From NCBI GenBank assembly GCA_947495135.1, contig CANLXN010000003.1, positions 1-64,000 on the forward strand: a stretch of DNA of 64,000 nt. The letters run 5' to 3'. Source of the stretch: an uncultured Flavobacteriaceae bacterium (GTDB taxonomy: Bacteria; Bacteroidota; Bacteroidia; Flavobacteriales; Flavobacteriaceae). A program made the translations under genes and the position numbers. The notes under the pieces were generated by a model. That model did no database searches. It worked only from the letters and a program-made list of their open reading frames with translations, and was not told the origin of the DNA. Below are positions 36,313 to 45,099 of this stretch, one piece after another (position 1 is the first letter of the stretch; each line of letters starts with the position of its first letter).

Positions 36313-36894
36313 TTACAAATTTTTTAATGCCTGTTTTATAATCGTTTCAACCGTTGCAGTAGGGTCATTTGCTAAAATTTTATCGCAGACCTTTTCGGCT
36401 TGCTTTCTAACGTACCCCAAGGTCTCCAAAGCAGATAACGCTTCATTCTTATTCGTATTGCTCGAAACAGAAGAAACCTCATCCAATCCAAACACTTTTA
36501 ATATTTTATCTTGTAAATCTAGAACCACACGCTGTGCAGTTTTAGAACCTATCCCTTTAACCGATTGAATAGTAGCTATATCATTAGATGCAATAGCATC
36601 TCTAACTTGCTCAGGGTTTAATGAGGAAAGCATCGTTCTTGCGGTACTAGCACCTACACCTGATACGGATAATAACAACCTAAATATCTCACGCTCAGAA
36701 CCTGTTGAAAAGCCATACAACGTATGTGCATCTTCTCTAATCTGTAGGTGGGTATAAAGCTTTACATTTTCGGTTGCGGGGAGCTGCGAAAATGTGTGTA
36801 ATGATATATTCACAAAATATCCTACGCCATTACATTCTATTATTACATCAGTTGGATTTTTTTCAACTAATCTTCCCTGCAAATGGTTTATCAT
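36313..36894 (-). CDS. ruvA: Holliday junction branch migration protein RuvA
   Basis: 193 residues with the three RuvA domains: OB fold (1-64, MINHLQGRLVEKNPTDVIIE), tandem helix-hairpin-helix (65-140, LLSVSGVGASTARTML and SVKGIGSKTAQRVVLDL) and the C-terminal RuvB-contacting domain (148-193, EALSALETLGYVRKQAEK). RuvA tetramers bind Holliday junctions and load RuvB (encoded at 46510-47532). First gene of the operon with sprA, under the box at 36918-36925. Confidence 0.96.
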   Translation of the reverse strand: MINHLQGRLVEKNPTDVIIECNGVGYFVNISLHTFSQLPATENVKLYTHLQIREDAHTLYGFSTGSEREIFRLLLSVSGVGASTARTMLSSLNPEQVRDAIASNDIATIQSVKGIGSKTAQRVVLDLQDKILKVFGLDEVSSVSSNTNKNEALSALETLGYVRKQAEKVCDKILANDPTATVETIIKQALKNL

Positions 36895-36917
36895 AGGTTT
36901 CGGCTAGGTTTAATGTC

Positions 36918-36925
36918 CAAATATA
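36918..36925 (-). promoter_or_regulatory. -7 promoter box of ruvA-sprA
   Basis: TATATTTG on the minus strand, exact TAnnTTTG, 23 bases before the ruvA ATG. The -33 element is not clear. Confidence 0.55.
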
Positions 36926-36981
36926 GTATAATTATTTGTAGCTCGACGACTTCGAAATATGAATTTAAAATTGATCTATTT

Positions 36982-39285
36982 TTAGGCCTTTTTCTTAGAC
37001 GCACGCTCTTTTTCGCGTTTCTCTTTTTGTTGAGCATCTACGACGGCAACGGCAGCCATATTCACAATCTCCTCAACGCTGGCACCTAATTGCAAAATAT
37101 GTACTGGCTTGCGCATTCCTAGCATAATTGGACCAACAGATTCGACACTATTTAATTCTTTCAGCAATTTGTAATTACTATTAGCAGAATCTAAATTTGG
37201 AAAAATGAGCGCATTCACTTTTTTACCAGCTAATTTAGAAAACGGAAAGTTCTTTTTGAGCATTTCTGAGTTCAATGCAAAGTCGGTTTGTATTTCACCA
37301 TCTAAAACAATATCAGGAGAAACACGATGTAAATATTGAACCGCTTCTCGAACCTTCACTGCATGCGGATCCTTGGAAGATCCAAAATTTGCATACGAAA
37401 TCATGGCTATTACTGGATCCATTCCAAACATTTTCATGGTATAATTAGTCATTTGAGCAATTTTGGCCAATTCCTTTGCTGTTGGATCGATATTAATCGA
37501 AGTATCTGATATGAATAATGGGCCGCGTTTGGTTAACATCATATTGGTAGTTGCAACTTTGCTCACCCCATCAAACCTACCAATAGTTTCTAAAACGGGT
37601 CGCACCACGGATGGATAAGACCTAGAATAGCCAGAAATCATTCCATCTGCATCTCCTTCATTTACCATCATTGCGGCGAAGTAATTACGCAGTCTCATGT
37701 TTTTTTGGGCATCGTACAATGTCTCGCCCCGACGCTTTCTATTTTCCCAATGTTTAAGAGCGTATTCATTCAACCTTTCAGATTGTTCATCGCTTTTTGG
37801 GTCAATAATCTCAACATCTGCATCAAAATCGATCTGTTCCATCAATTCTTCAATCACTTCTTTTCGGCCCAATAAGACTGGAATCCCTATCCCTTCTTCA
37901 TGTATAATTTGCGCAGCTTTAAGCACGTCTAAGTGGTCTGCTTCGGCAAACACAATACGTTTTGGGTTAAGTTTTGCTCTGTTTAAAAGCAAACGGATAA
38001 TTTTATTATCGCTACCCATTCGTTCATTTAACTCGTCTCGATACTTTTCCCAATTAGCAATTGGCTCTAAGGCAACACCACTCTCCATAGCAGCTTTAGC
38101 CACAGCTGGTGGAACAGTTGCAATTAGTCTAGGATCGAACGGCTTTGGTATAATATAATCCCTCCCAAAAGTCAGTTTTACTTCTCCATAGGCTAAGTTT
38201 ACTTGTTCTGGAACAGGTTCTTTGGCAAGCTCGGCAAGCGCCATTACAGCAGCCATCTTCATAGGCTCATTAATCTTAGTGGACCTTACATCTAATGCAC
38301 CTCGAAAAATAAAAGGAAAACCAAGCACATTATTTACTTGGTTAGGATGATCACTTCGCCCAGTTGCCATAATAATATCTTCTCTAGACGAAATAGCAAG
38401 GTCATAAGGTATTTCGGGATTCGGATTAGCCATCGCGAAAACGATGGGATCTTTTGCCATGGATTGCACCATTTCTTGAGAAACAATATTACCCACAGAA
38501 AGCCCTAAAAACACATCGGCATTCTTCATAGCATCTGCCAATGAACTTTTTAAATCCTTGTTTTTAAACATCTCCTGCTCTGCTGCAAGATCATCTCGGT
38601 CCGCTCCCAAGAAACCGTTACTGTCGAACATATAAATATTCTCCAGCTTAGCACCTAAAGCAATGTAAAGCGTAACACAAGAAATAGCGGCAGAACCTGC
38701 TCCAGAAATAACAAATTTTACTTGGTCTATTTTCTTTTCTGCAAGTTCCAATGCATTGATTAACGCCGCCGCAGAAATGATGGCCGTACCATGCTGATCG
38801 TCATGCATTACAGGAATGTCAAGCTCTTCCTTTAAACGACGTTCTATTTCAAAAGCTTCTGGCGCTTTTATATCTTCGAGATTAATCCCTCCAAAGGTGG
38901 GTGCAATATTTTTAACCGTCTCTACAAACGAATCTATGTCTTCGGTATTTACCTCTATATCGAACACATCTATATCTGCAAAAATCTTAAAAAGCAACCC
39001 CTTTCCTTCCATCACAGGTTTGGAAGCTTCTGGACCAATATTACCTAGCCCAAGAACCGCCGTTCCGTTAGAGATAACGGCAACCAAATTCCCTTTGTTG
39101 GTATACTTATAAACATTATTTACGTCTTTTTCAATTTCCAAACAAGGCTCCGCCACTCCAGGGCTGTATGCCAGTGCTAAATCTCGTTGTGTAGCATATT
39201 TTTTGGTAGGAACTACTTGGACCTTTCCAGGCCTAGGTTTTGCGTGATATAGTAATGCCTCGCGACGTTTACTTTGCTTGCTCAT
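36982..39285 (-). CDS. maeB: NADP-dependent malic enzyme with phosphotransacetylase-like domain
   Basis: 767 residues. N-terminal malic enzyme (about 1-425): YSPGVAEPCLEI, GLGNIGPEASKPVMEGKG, MHDDQHGTA, and the NADP site FVISGAGSAAISC. C-terminal PTA_PTB domain (about 430-755) with NPKRIVFAEAD and MISGYSRSYPSVVRPVL. It oxidatively decarboxylates malate to pyruvate with NADPH; the PTA-like domain is thought to be regulatory. Start is ATG at 39285; the in-frame TTG at 39312 lies inside the -7 box and is excluded. C-terminus is lysine-rich (KEKREKERASKKKA). Confidence 0.95.
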   Translation of the reverse strand: MSKQSKRREALLYHAKPRPGKVQVVPTKKYATQRDLALAYSPGVAEPCLEIEKDVNNVYKYTNKGNLVAVISNGTAVLGLGNIGPEASKPVMEGKGLLFKIFADIDVFDIEVNTEDIDSFVETVKNIAPTFGGINLEDIKAPEAFEIERRLKEELDIPVMHDDQHGTAIISAAALINALELAEKKIDQVKFVISGAGSAAISCVTLYIALGAKLENIYMFDSNGFLGADRDDLAAEQEMFKNKDLKSSLADAMKNADVFLGLSVGNIVSQEMVQSMAKDPIVFAMANPNPEIPYDLAISSREDIIMATGRSDHPNQVNNVLGFPFIFRGALDVRSTKINEPMKMAAVMALAELAKEPVPEQVNLAYGEVKLTFGRDYIIPKPFDPRLIATVPPAVAKAAMESGVALEPIANWEKYRDELNERMGSDNKIIRLLLNRAKLNPKRIVFAEADHLDVLKAAQIIHEEGIGIPVLLGRKEVIEELMEQIDFDADVEIIDPKSDEQSERLNEYALKHWENRKRRGETLYDAQKNMRLRNYFAAMMVNEGDADGMISGYSRSYPSVVRPVLETIGRFDGVSKVATTNMMLTKRGPLFISDTSINIDPTAKELAKIAQMTNYTMKMFGMDPVIAMISYANFGSSKDPHAVKVREAVQYLHRVSPDIVLDGEIQTDFALNSEMLKKNFPFSKLAGKKVNALIFPNLDSANSNYKLLKELNSVESVGPIMLGMRKPVHILQLGASVEEIVNMAAVAVVDAQQKEKREKERASKKKA

Positions 39286-39309
39286 AATGCTTATGTATTG
39301 GTAGGCTGA

Positions 39310-39317
39310 CAAATATA
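39310..39317 (-). promoter_or_regulatory. -7 promoter box of maeB
   Basis: TATATTTG on the minus strand, exact TAnnTTTG, 24 bases before the ATG at 39285. It decides the start codon. Confidence 0.55.
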
Positions 39318-39377
39318 ATGATCCACAACGATAGCTAATGCCGAATCATTCAAAAAATTGATAATTCTTTGAGTTAC

Positions 39378-40850
39378 TTATGGTACTCTTAAATATTCCG
39401 GGAATTCATCCTTTACCAAAACCCACAATTCGGGTAAGACAAAAAACACAAACAGTGTCAATACTATAATTGAAATAATGTTCATTAAAAAACCCTTGCT
39501 AACCATATCTGGAATACGCAGATAGCCCGATCCAAATACAACTGCATTGGGTGGAGTTGCAACTGGTAGCATAAAAGCACAAGATGCTGCAACTGCCGCT
39601 CCCGTCATTAGAACAAATGGATGTACATCCATCGAAAGAGCCATAGGCGCTAAAACAGGTAATAACATTGCCGTGGTCGCCAAGTTTGATGTTATTTCAG
39701 TCAAGAAATTGACAACCGCAATTAGAATTAAAATTAGTAGAAAAAATGGCAGCCCATCCAAAGCTGTCATCTGGCTGCCCAACCAAACTGCCAAACCGCT
39801 TTCTTCGAAGCCTTTAGCCAAGGCCATACCTCCGCCAAAAAGCAAGATAATTCCCCAAGGCATTTTGACCGCTTCTTCCCAGTTTATGATTTTCTCTTTT
39901 CTGCTTTTCGCTGGAATAAGGAATAAAAGAATGGCGAAAAAAACTGCAATAATCGTATCATCAAGTTGCGGAAATAGACGTTGTAATAAAAACGATCGGG
40001 TGATCCAACAAAATGCTGTGAGCGCAAACAAAACAGCTATCACTTTCTCTTCAAAAGAAATTTTACCAAGTCGGTTGAGTAAACGCTTAATTTCCTTTTT
40101 TCCACCAGCGAACTCCTTTTGCTTAAAAGTAAAGGCGTACCGAGTTAAATATTTCCAACAAATGAACAGCAAGACAACCGAGATTGGCAATCCAAAAATA
40201 AGCCATTTCATGAAGGTTATTTCATAGCCATAAATATCAGATATTACTCCCGCCAGCACCAGGTTTGGCGGAGTACCGATAAGGGTTGCAATGCCACCAA
40301 TGGATGCGCTATATGCAATTCCTAGCATCAATGCCTTCCCAAAGATTTTATTTTCGTTCTCTACCGTATTTGGGTTGTCTTTTAACTGTTTAATAATGGC
40401 TATCCCTATAGGTAACATCATTACAGAAGTGGCAGTATTGGAAATCCACATAGAAAGAAATGCCGTTGCAACCATAAACCCTAGTATAATATTTCGAACG
40501 TCTGTACCAATAAGATTGATAATATTGAGGGCTATACGCTTGTGCAAATTCCATTTCTCAATAGCAATAGCAATAATAAATCCACCCATATAGAGAAAGA
40601 TGTATTTATGACCAAAAGAGGCAGATGTTGTTGGTAAATCTAAACCACCAGACAATGGAAACAAGATCAACGGAAGCAAGGCTGTAACAGCTATTGGTAT
40701 TGCCTCTGTAATCCACCAAATCGCTATCCATGCAGTGGAAGCCAAAATGGCATTCGCCTCTGCCGATAACCCCTCTGGGTGCATAAAGTTTTGAATAATA
40801 AAGAAAAATAAAGGGCCAGACACCAAGCCTATTAACTTTATGTTTTTCAT
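39378..40850 (-). CDS. DASS-family sodium/anion symporter (SLC13 type)
   Basis: 490 residues, about twelve membrane segments, with the paired SNT signatures of the family: WISNTATSVMMLPIG (about 130-145) and LTEITSNLATTAMLLPVLAPM (second copy, about 385-405). Family members take up dicarboxylates, sulfate or other anions with sodium. Uptake of C4-dicarboxylates would feed the malic enzyme encoded just downstream, but the exact substrate cannot be read from sequence. It starts 34 bases after queG and may be co-transcribed with it. Confidence 0.9.
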   Translation of the reverse strand: MKNIKLIGLVSGPLFFFIIQNFMHPEGLSAEANAILASTAWIAIWWITEAIPIAVTALLPLILFPLSGGLDLPTTSASFGHKYIFLYMGGFIIAIAIEKWNLHKRIALNIINLIGTDVRNIILGFMVATAFLSMWISNTATSVMMLPIGIAIIKQLKDNPNTVENENKIFGKALMLGIAYSASIGGIATLIGTPPNLVLAGVISDIYGYEITFMKWLIFGLPISVVLLFICWKYLTRYAFTFKQKEFAGGKKEIKRLLNRLGKISFEEKVIAVLFALTAFCWITRSFLLQRLFPQLDDTIIAVFFAILLFLIPAKSRKEKIINWEEAVKMPWGIILLFGGGMALAKGFEESGLAVWLGSQMTALDGLPFFLLILILIAVVNFLTEITSNLATTAMLLPVLAPMALSMDVHPFVLMTGAAVAASCAFMLPVATPPNAVVFGSGYLRIPDMVSKGFLMNIISIIVLTLFVFFVLPELWVLVKDEFPEYLRVP

Positions 40851-40884
40851 TGGTTTGTATTATTAAATGATAAATCTAGAGTGC

Positions 40885-41808
40885 TTATTTTTTCAAAAAC
40901 TTAATATTCCGTGCTAACCCAGAAAACTTAGTTCTTTTTACAGGGCTTTTTCTGAAAATCTCTTGAAAAACTTCTTCTGTAATTTCTTCCCATTCCTCTT
41001 TAGAGTAGGAAAGTAATTCTTGCTTTGGCTGAAATAATGGTTCTCTATGTGCTTTACTGAAACGATTCCAAGGACAAACATCTTGACAAACATCACACCC
41101 AAACATCCAATCGTCCATCTTACCAGAAAAATGAGATGGCATTTCGTTCTTCAATTCTATGGTGAGGTAGGAGATACATTTGCTGCCATCCACCACATAG
41201 GGTTCCACAATTGCTTGAGTAGGGCAAGCGTCTATACAGGCGGTACAACTCCCACAGTGGTCTGTAACAGGAGTGTCGTATTCAAGGTCTAGATCCACGA
41301 TCAACTCGGCAATAAAATAAAAGGAACCTACTTGTTTAGTCAACAAATTAGAATGCTTCCCCATCCACCCCAAGCCACTCTTTGCCGCCCAAGCTTTATC
41401 TAGAACTGGCGCAGAATCAACAAATGCCCTCCCATGCACATCTCCAATTTCAGTTTGTATAAAATGCAAAAGCGCTTTGAGCTTATCTTTTATTACGAAA
41501 TGGTAATCGGTTCCGTAGGCATATTTTGAAATTTTATAAGAATCTTCATTCTGACTTTCGGACGGGAAGTAATTAAGAAGCAAGGAAATAACGCTTTTAG
41601 AATCTGGAACGAGTTTGGTAGGATCCAATCGTTTGTCGAAATGATTTTCCATATAACTCATCTCGCCGTGCATATTACTGTTAAGCCACTTCTCCAAACG
41701 AGGAGCCTCCTGCTCCAAAAATTGGGCCCTGCTTATTCCACAAGACATAAATCCAAGACGTTTTGCTTCAGATTTAATAGCGAATGTGTGACTTTCTTTT
41801 GTGCTCAA
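40885..41808 (-). CDS. queG: Epoxyqueuosine reductase QueG
   Basis: 307 residues. N-terminal cobalamin-binding domain with the catalytic Asp in [12 protein letters not shown] (D131) and [10 protein letters not shown], then a two-cluster ferredoxin domain: [11 protein letters not shown] (C185, C188, C191, with C245) and C195, CDVCQDVC (C238, C241). Catalyses the last step of queuosine synthesis in tRNA. Start is the TTG at 41808: an in-frame stop lies six codons upstream and the first ATG (residue 21) would remove conserved KSEAKRLGF. Other queuosine genes are not in the window. Confidence 0.94.
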   Translation of the reverse strand: MSTKESHTFAIKSEAKRLGFMSCGISRAQFLEQEAPRLEKWLNSNMHGEMSYMENHFDKRLDPTKLVPDSKSVISLLLNYFPSESQNEDSYKISKYAYGTDYHFVIKDKLKALLHFIQTEIGDVHGRAFVDSAPVLDKAWAAKSGLGWMGKHSNLLTKQVGSFYFIAELIVDLDLEYDTPVTDHCGSCTACIDACPTQAIVEPYVVDGSKCISYLTIELKNEMPSHFSGKMDDWMFGCDVCQDVCPWNRFSKAHREPLFQPKQELLSYSKEEWEEITEEVFQEIFRKSPVKRTKFSGLARNIKFLKK

Positions 41809-41921
41809 CTTAGGCGTACTTGTTTATGAGGACAAGATAAGAAATCCGCTTTCAAACCATCCTCGAATCACTCCCTATTTCTGGAGAAGAGGACAATCTT
41901 AAATTGTGAAAATTTCAGAAT

Positions 41922-41950
41922 AAAAAAGGCCACCCATTACAGGCAGCCTT
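41922..41950 (-). terminator. Terminator after the T9SS propeller gene
   Basis: On the minus strand AAGGCTGCC pairs with GGTGGCCTT (two G-U pairs in RNA), 7-base loop, then TTTTTT; 25 bases beyond the stop at 41975. Confidence 0.75.
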
Positions 41951-41974
41951 AGTTTTTGATTTATTGAAAAAGAA

Positions 41975-43981
41975 TTAATTGTTCTTGATAATTCGACCTG
42001 TAAAGGTTTTATCGTCTTTTGAACTTGTTAATCTCACAATGTAAATGCCTTCGGGAAATTCTGAAATATCTACTTGAAAAGAATTCAAATTCTCTTTTTC
42101 GAACTGGTTCGCGAACATCAAACCTCTACTCATGCTATAAATTTCTACGTTGAAATCGTCCAAAGTATGACCCTCCAATTCAATTGTAAAAATAGAAGAG
42201 GTTGGGTTTGGATAGACAGCCATCGAAATATCTGCAGCATCTTCCTTGAAATATTTGGTGGTACGAGCTTTGTCTGCCTTAACGTAGTCACCTTTTTGCT
42301 CCATTGCTCTAACAAAACTTCCAGAACATCCTTCTATATAAGCTCTAAATACGGATCCATTTATTGCGTCAAAGTCTGAAGTTAATAACACTTCATCTCC
42401 TGCATGGTAAACACCTTCGGCACCAGATGCAATTGTATTTGATGCGGTAATGGTGCTAGAAGCCTCTTGATGATCTACACCTCCTGGGGCTACATTTAGC
42501 GTTATATTCAAATTAGCTAGACAACTAGCAAGAACATAAGGAGAAGTATAAGCAAGTACCGCTCCACTTCTATTGTCCGACCAAACGGGATATACTTGTC
42601 CGTCTCTAGCAGAAATTCCTAAATAATCTCCCATGTATCCACCTGCTAAACCAGGAATAGGTGCTGGTGTAAATGAAACATCACTCACTCGATTATCGCT
42701 CCATGAGGTTCCTCCGTCGGTAGAATTTGCTACCCATGCTTCTGCATCTGTTGCTGCTACATTTCTATCGTCATAGAAAATAACGCTCAGGTTTCCATTC
42801 ACAGGATCTGAAGCAATCCATGGAAAGTATTGCACATTTCCAATAGGATCTTGGTTTACTTTACTTGGAGTAGACCAAGTAACCCCATTATCTGTAGAAC
42901 TCATCATATAGATACTTACATCTGTTCCGGTATTGACTCCGGGCACACCAACATTGGACCAAACCACATAGATGGTTCCACTGTTTGCTCCAGTACTAAT
43001 ATCTGTCGCCATTCCAGGGAAAGAATTGGAACGCATGTTTTTCCCGTGCGGATTTGCGATAGGAAAACCAGGTTGCCAACGCACTCCTTGGATGTTATTA
43101 TGAATTCTAACAGCTGCTCCAAAAGTTGCACCTCCATCAGTAGAACGTGCAAAACCTATTGCATTCTCACGTGATGGCCAGCTGTCGTAAATAGCCCATA
43201 CCGCATATACATCTCCATTAGGTCCTGTTTGGATATTAACACCTTGGTTATGACTTCCTGCTCCAATGGCAGCACTCACGGTAACCGGTGCAGACCAGGT
43301 AACGCCATTGTCAGTGGATCTAGACACTTCGATTTCCCCATAATTAGCTCCACCAAAATTGGTCCAGGCACTGTAAAGGTTTCCTTGAAACGGGCTGGAA
43401 GTTCCGTTGTCTACCCAGAGATGGTTCTTATCCAAGAACCCAGTAGCTCCGGAAGCAATAACACTAGTGCTCCATGTAGCTCCGTTATTATTGGAAATGG
43501 CAACTCCTTGACCACCTCCATTGGCTATATGCCCAATGTAAGAGGTCCCGTTTAAATCTATGGCGACCGCCGGATCTCCAGAATTGGATCCCCCTGCACT
43601 CGCGCTTCCACCAGTCCAAGTTAAACCTCCATCGAACGTAAAAAGCGCGCTGGTTCCACTAAAGCTGGCTCCTGTTTGCGAATTGTTCGAGTTTAAAGAA
43701 ATCTGATTGTCTATGGGGTTTACGAATACCGAGTTCTCACTCTGCGTAGTACTGCCTCCTAATATAAGAACGTCTGGAGTATCCATCATTCTGTTTTCGT
43801 CTTCTGCGGGTTTCGCAGGTTTAGGCGCTTCGTCCGAATTAAAAGGAATGTAGCCTTGCTCTGCTTTTTCCTTCCAATATCTCCAGTTATCAATTCTTGT
43901 ATCGATCTCTTCTTGAGCATACACTCCAGAACAAGCAAAACAAAAAACGATAACGACTGCTAATTTTATAAAATTTTTCAT
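41975..43981 (-). CDS. T9SS-secreted Asp-box (sialidase-fold) protein
   Basis: 668 residues from the ATG at 43981, giving signal peptide MKNFIKLAVVIVFCFACSGVYA. At least six Asp-box motifs (TFDGGLTW, SNNNGATW, STDNGVTW twice, STDGGATF, STDGGTSW) between about 95 and 480 mark a six-bladed beta-propeller. The catalytic residues of true sialidases are not evident, so this may be a binding or structural propeller. The last 75 residues are a T9SS type A sorting domain (MAVYPNPTSSIFTIE...GIYIVRLTS). Starts 26 bases after the stop of the coiled-coil protein upstream and probably shares its transcript. Confidence 0.85.
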   Translation of the reverse strand: MKNFIKLAVVIVFCFACSGVYAQEEIDTRIDNWRYWKEKAEQGYIPFNSDEAPKPAKPAEDENRMMDTPDVLILGGSTTQSENSVFVNPIDNQISLNSNNSQTGASFSGTSALFTFDGGLTWTGGSASAGGSNSGDPAVAIDLNGTSYIGHIANGGGQGVAISNNNGATWSTSVIASGATGFLDKNHLWVDNGTSSPFQGNLYSAWTNFGGANYGEIEVSRSTDNGVTWSAPVTVSAAIGAGSHNQGVNIQTGPNGDVYAVWAIYDSWPSRENAIGFARSTDGGATFGAAVRIHNNIQGVRWQPGFPIANPHGKNMRSNSFPGMATDISTGANSGTIYVVWSNVGVPGVNTGTDVSIYMMSSTDNGVTWSTPSKVNQDPIGNVQYFPWIASDPVNGNLSVIFYDDRNVAATDAEAWVANSTDGGTSWSDNRVSDVSFTPAPIPGLAGGYMGDYLGISARDGQVYPVWSDNRSGAVLAYTSPYVLASCLANLNITLNVAPGGVDHQEASSTITASNTIASGAEGVYHAGDEVLLTSDFDAINGSVFRAYIEGCSGSFVRAMEQKGDYVKADKARTTKYFKEDAADISMAVYPNPTSSIFTIELEGHTLDDFNVEIYSMSRGLMFANQFEKENLNSFQVDISEFPEGIYIVRLTSSKDDKTFTGRIIKNN

Positions 43982-44006
43982 GTTTTCAATTTTAAAAATT
44001 AACGGC

Positions 44007-44870
44007 CTATTTCTGTTCAATTAAATCATTCACTAACAATTTTAGTTCGTCGATTTGTTTTTGTTGTTGGATAGCATAAAGCGTAAGCTCTTCTATTTTC
44101 TCTTGCTGTAAACGAGCCATGTCTCCCACTTCAATTCCTTCTTCCTCCACTTGAGTAGCCGATGGAATATTTGGTAAATGTCCATTTTCAGAAATAAAAG
44201 CTTCCACTTGTGCTAGTGGTTGTAGCTCATATGCTTCATCAAAAACATAATCTGCCCATCCAGTGCGCACTCTAAGCTCTTCAGTTAAAATACCTCCTTT
44301 AACATATAGACCATAGGCACTAATGTTTGCACCGCCAATAGTATTGATTAACTGGTCTGTGTTAATACCCACTTTGTCGGTCGCAAAATCACCATAGATT
44401 AATGGGGTGGCAGTAATTGAATTATCGATATGCAGTTTGTTACTCGCCGTTTCTAAGAAACCTGCATAATATCCTAAAAATACGTTTCCACTTCCTGTTG
44501 CACTCGATCTTCCTGCAAGAAAACCAATGGCCACGTTATTAGTACCTGTAGTATTTGCATATCCTGCTCCTGTACCTAAGAAGGTGTTATATCCACCAGT
44601 AGTAGTAGCATACCCAGAAAAAGACCCCATAAATGTATTATAGTAAGGTGTAGCCGCTACATTGAAGCCGGCATTTGCACCAAAATAAGAACCGTAGTTA
44701 CCAGTAGATCCAGCATTAAGACCATCATAAGTGTTTGTTCCGTTAATAGGCATTCTACTGGAATCGCTAGCCGGTAACGGATTGTCGATTTCTGTTTGCC
44801 CAAATGCTACAGTAGCTGAAATCATAAGACCAACGGCCAGTACATTCCTTAAATTAAAAATTGCTTTCAT
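44007..44870 (-). CDS. Secreted repeat and coiled-coil protein (YadA-head-like / tail-fibre-like)
   Basis: 287 residues with signal peptide MKAIFNLRNVLAVGLMISATVAFG. Residues about 50-150 hold degenerate repeats of the form NTFxGxxAGYxxTTGxxN and NVAIGFLAG, similar to left-handed beta-roll head repeats. Residues about 215-250 carry QVEAFISENGHLPNIPSA, typical of Bacteroidota tail-fibre-like proteins, followed by a coiled coil (QQEKIEELTLYAIQQQKQID). Probably a trimeric surface or extracellular protein. No T9SS tail, so its export route past the periplasm is unclear. Precedes the propeller gene by 26 bases. Confidence 0.75.
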   Translation of the reverse strand: MKAIFNLRNVLAVGLMISATVAFGQTEIDNPLPASDSSRMPINGTNTYDGLNAGSTGNYGSYFGANAGFNVAATPYYNTFMGSFSGYATTTGGYNTFLGTGAGYANTTGTNNVAIGFLAGRSSATGSGNVFLGYYAGFLETASNKLHIDNSITATPLIYGDFATDKVGINTDQLINTIGGANISAYGLYVKGGILTEELRVRTGWADYVFDEAYELQPLAQVEAFISENGHLPNIPSATQVEEEGIEVGDMARLQQEKIEELTLYAIQQQKQIDELKLLVNDLIEQK

Positions 44871-44975
44871 AATTGATTGTTTAGAAAATTAATATTTGTT
44901 TTTCGGAAATGATCAACTTGAAATACTCCCTATAAAGCGCTTTAAACTAGTATATAGTATTGATCTCCCCTGTTT

Positions 44976-44983
44976 CAAAATTA
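44976..44983 (-). promoter_or_regulatory. Candidate -7 promoter box of the 44870 gene
   Basis: TAATTTTG on the minus strand, exact TAnnTTTG, about 105 bases before the ATG. A 12-base perfect palindrome (TAAAGCGCTTTA, 44933-44944) lies in the leader and could be an operator. Confidence 0.4.
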
Positions 44984-45099
44984 AAACTTAAAACATTGAA
45001 TTACAGTAGTTTAATAACCTATAAAAAACAGGAAAAATACTAATATTTTATACGGTTTTACCATAGCAAATATCTAGACTAATAAGGTATAGCCTTTTA

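Noticed and set aside
39547-40227. 226-residue plus-strand ORF
   Set aside because: Antisense shadow of the DASS transporter gene, rich in Lys/Ser/Ile as expected from the reverse of a membrane protein.
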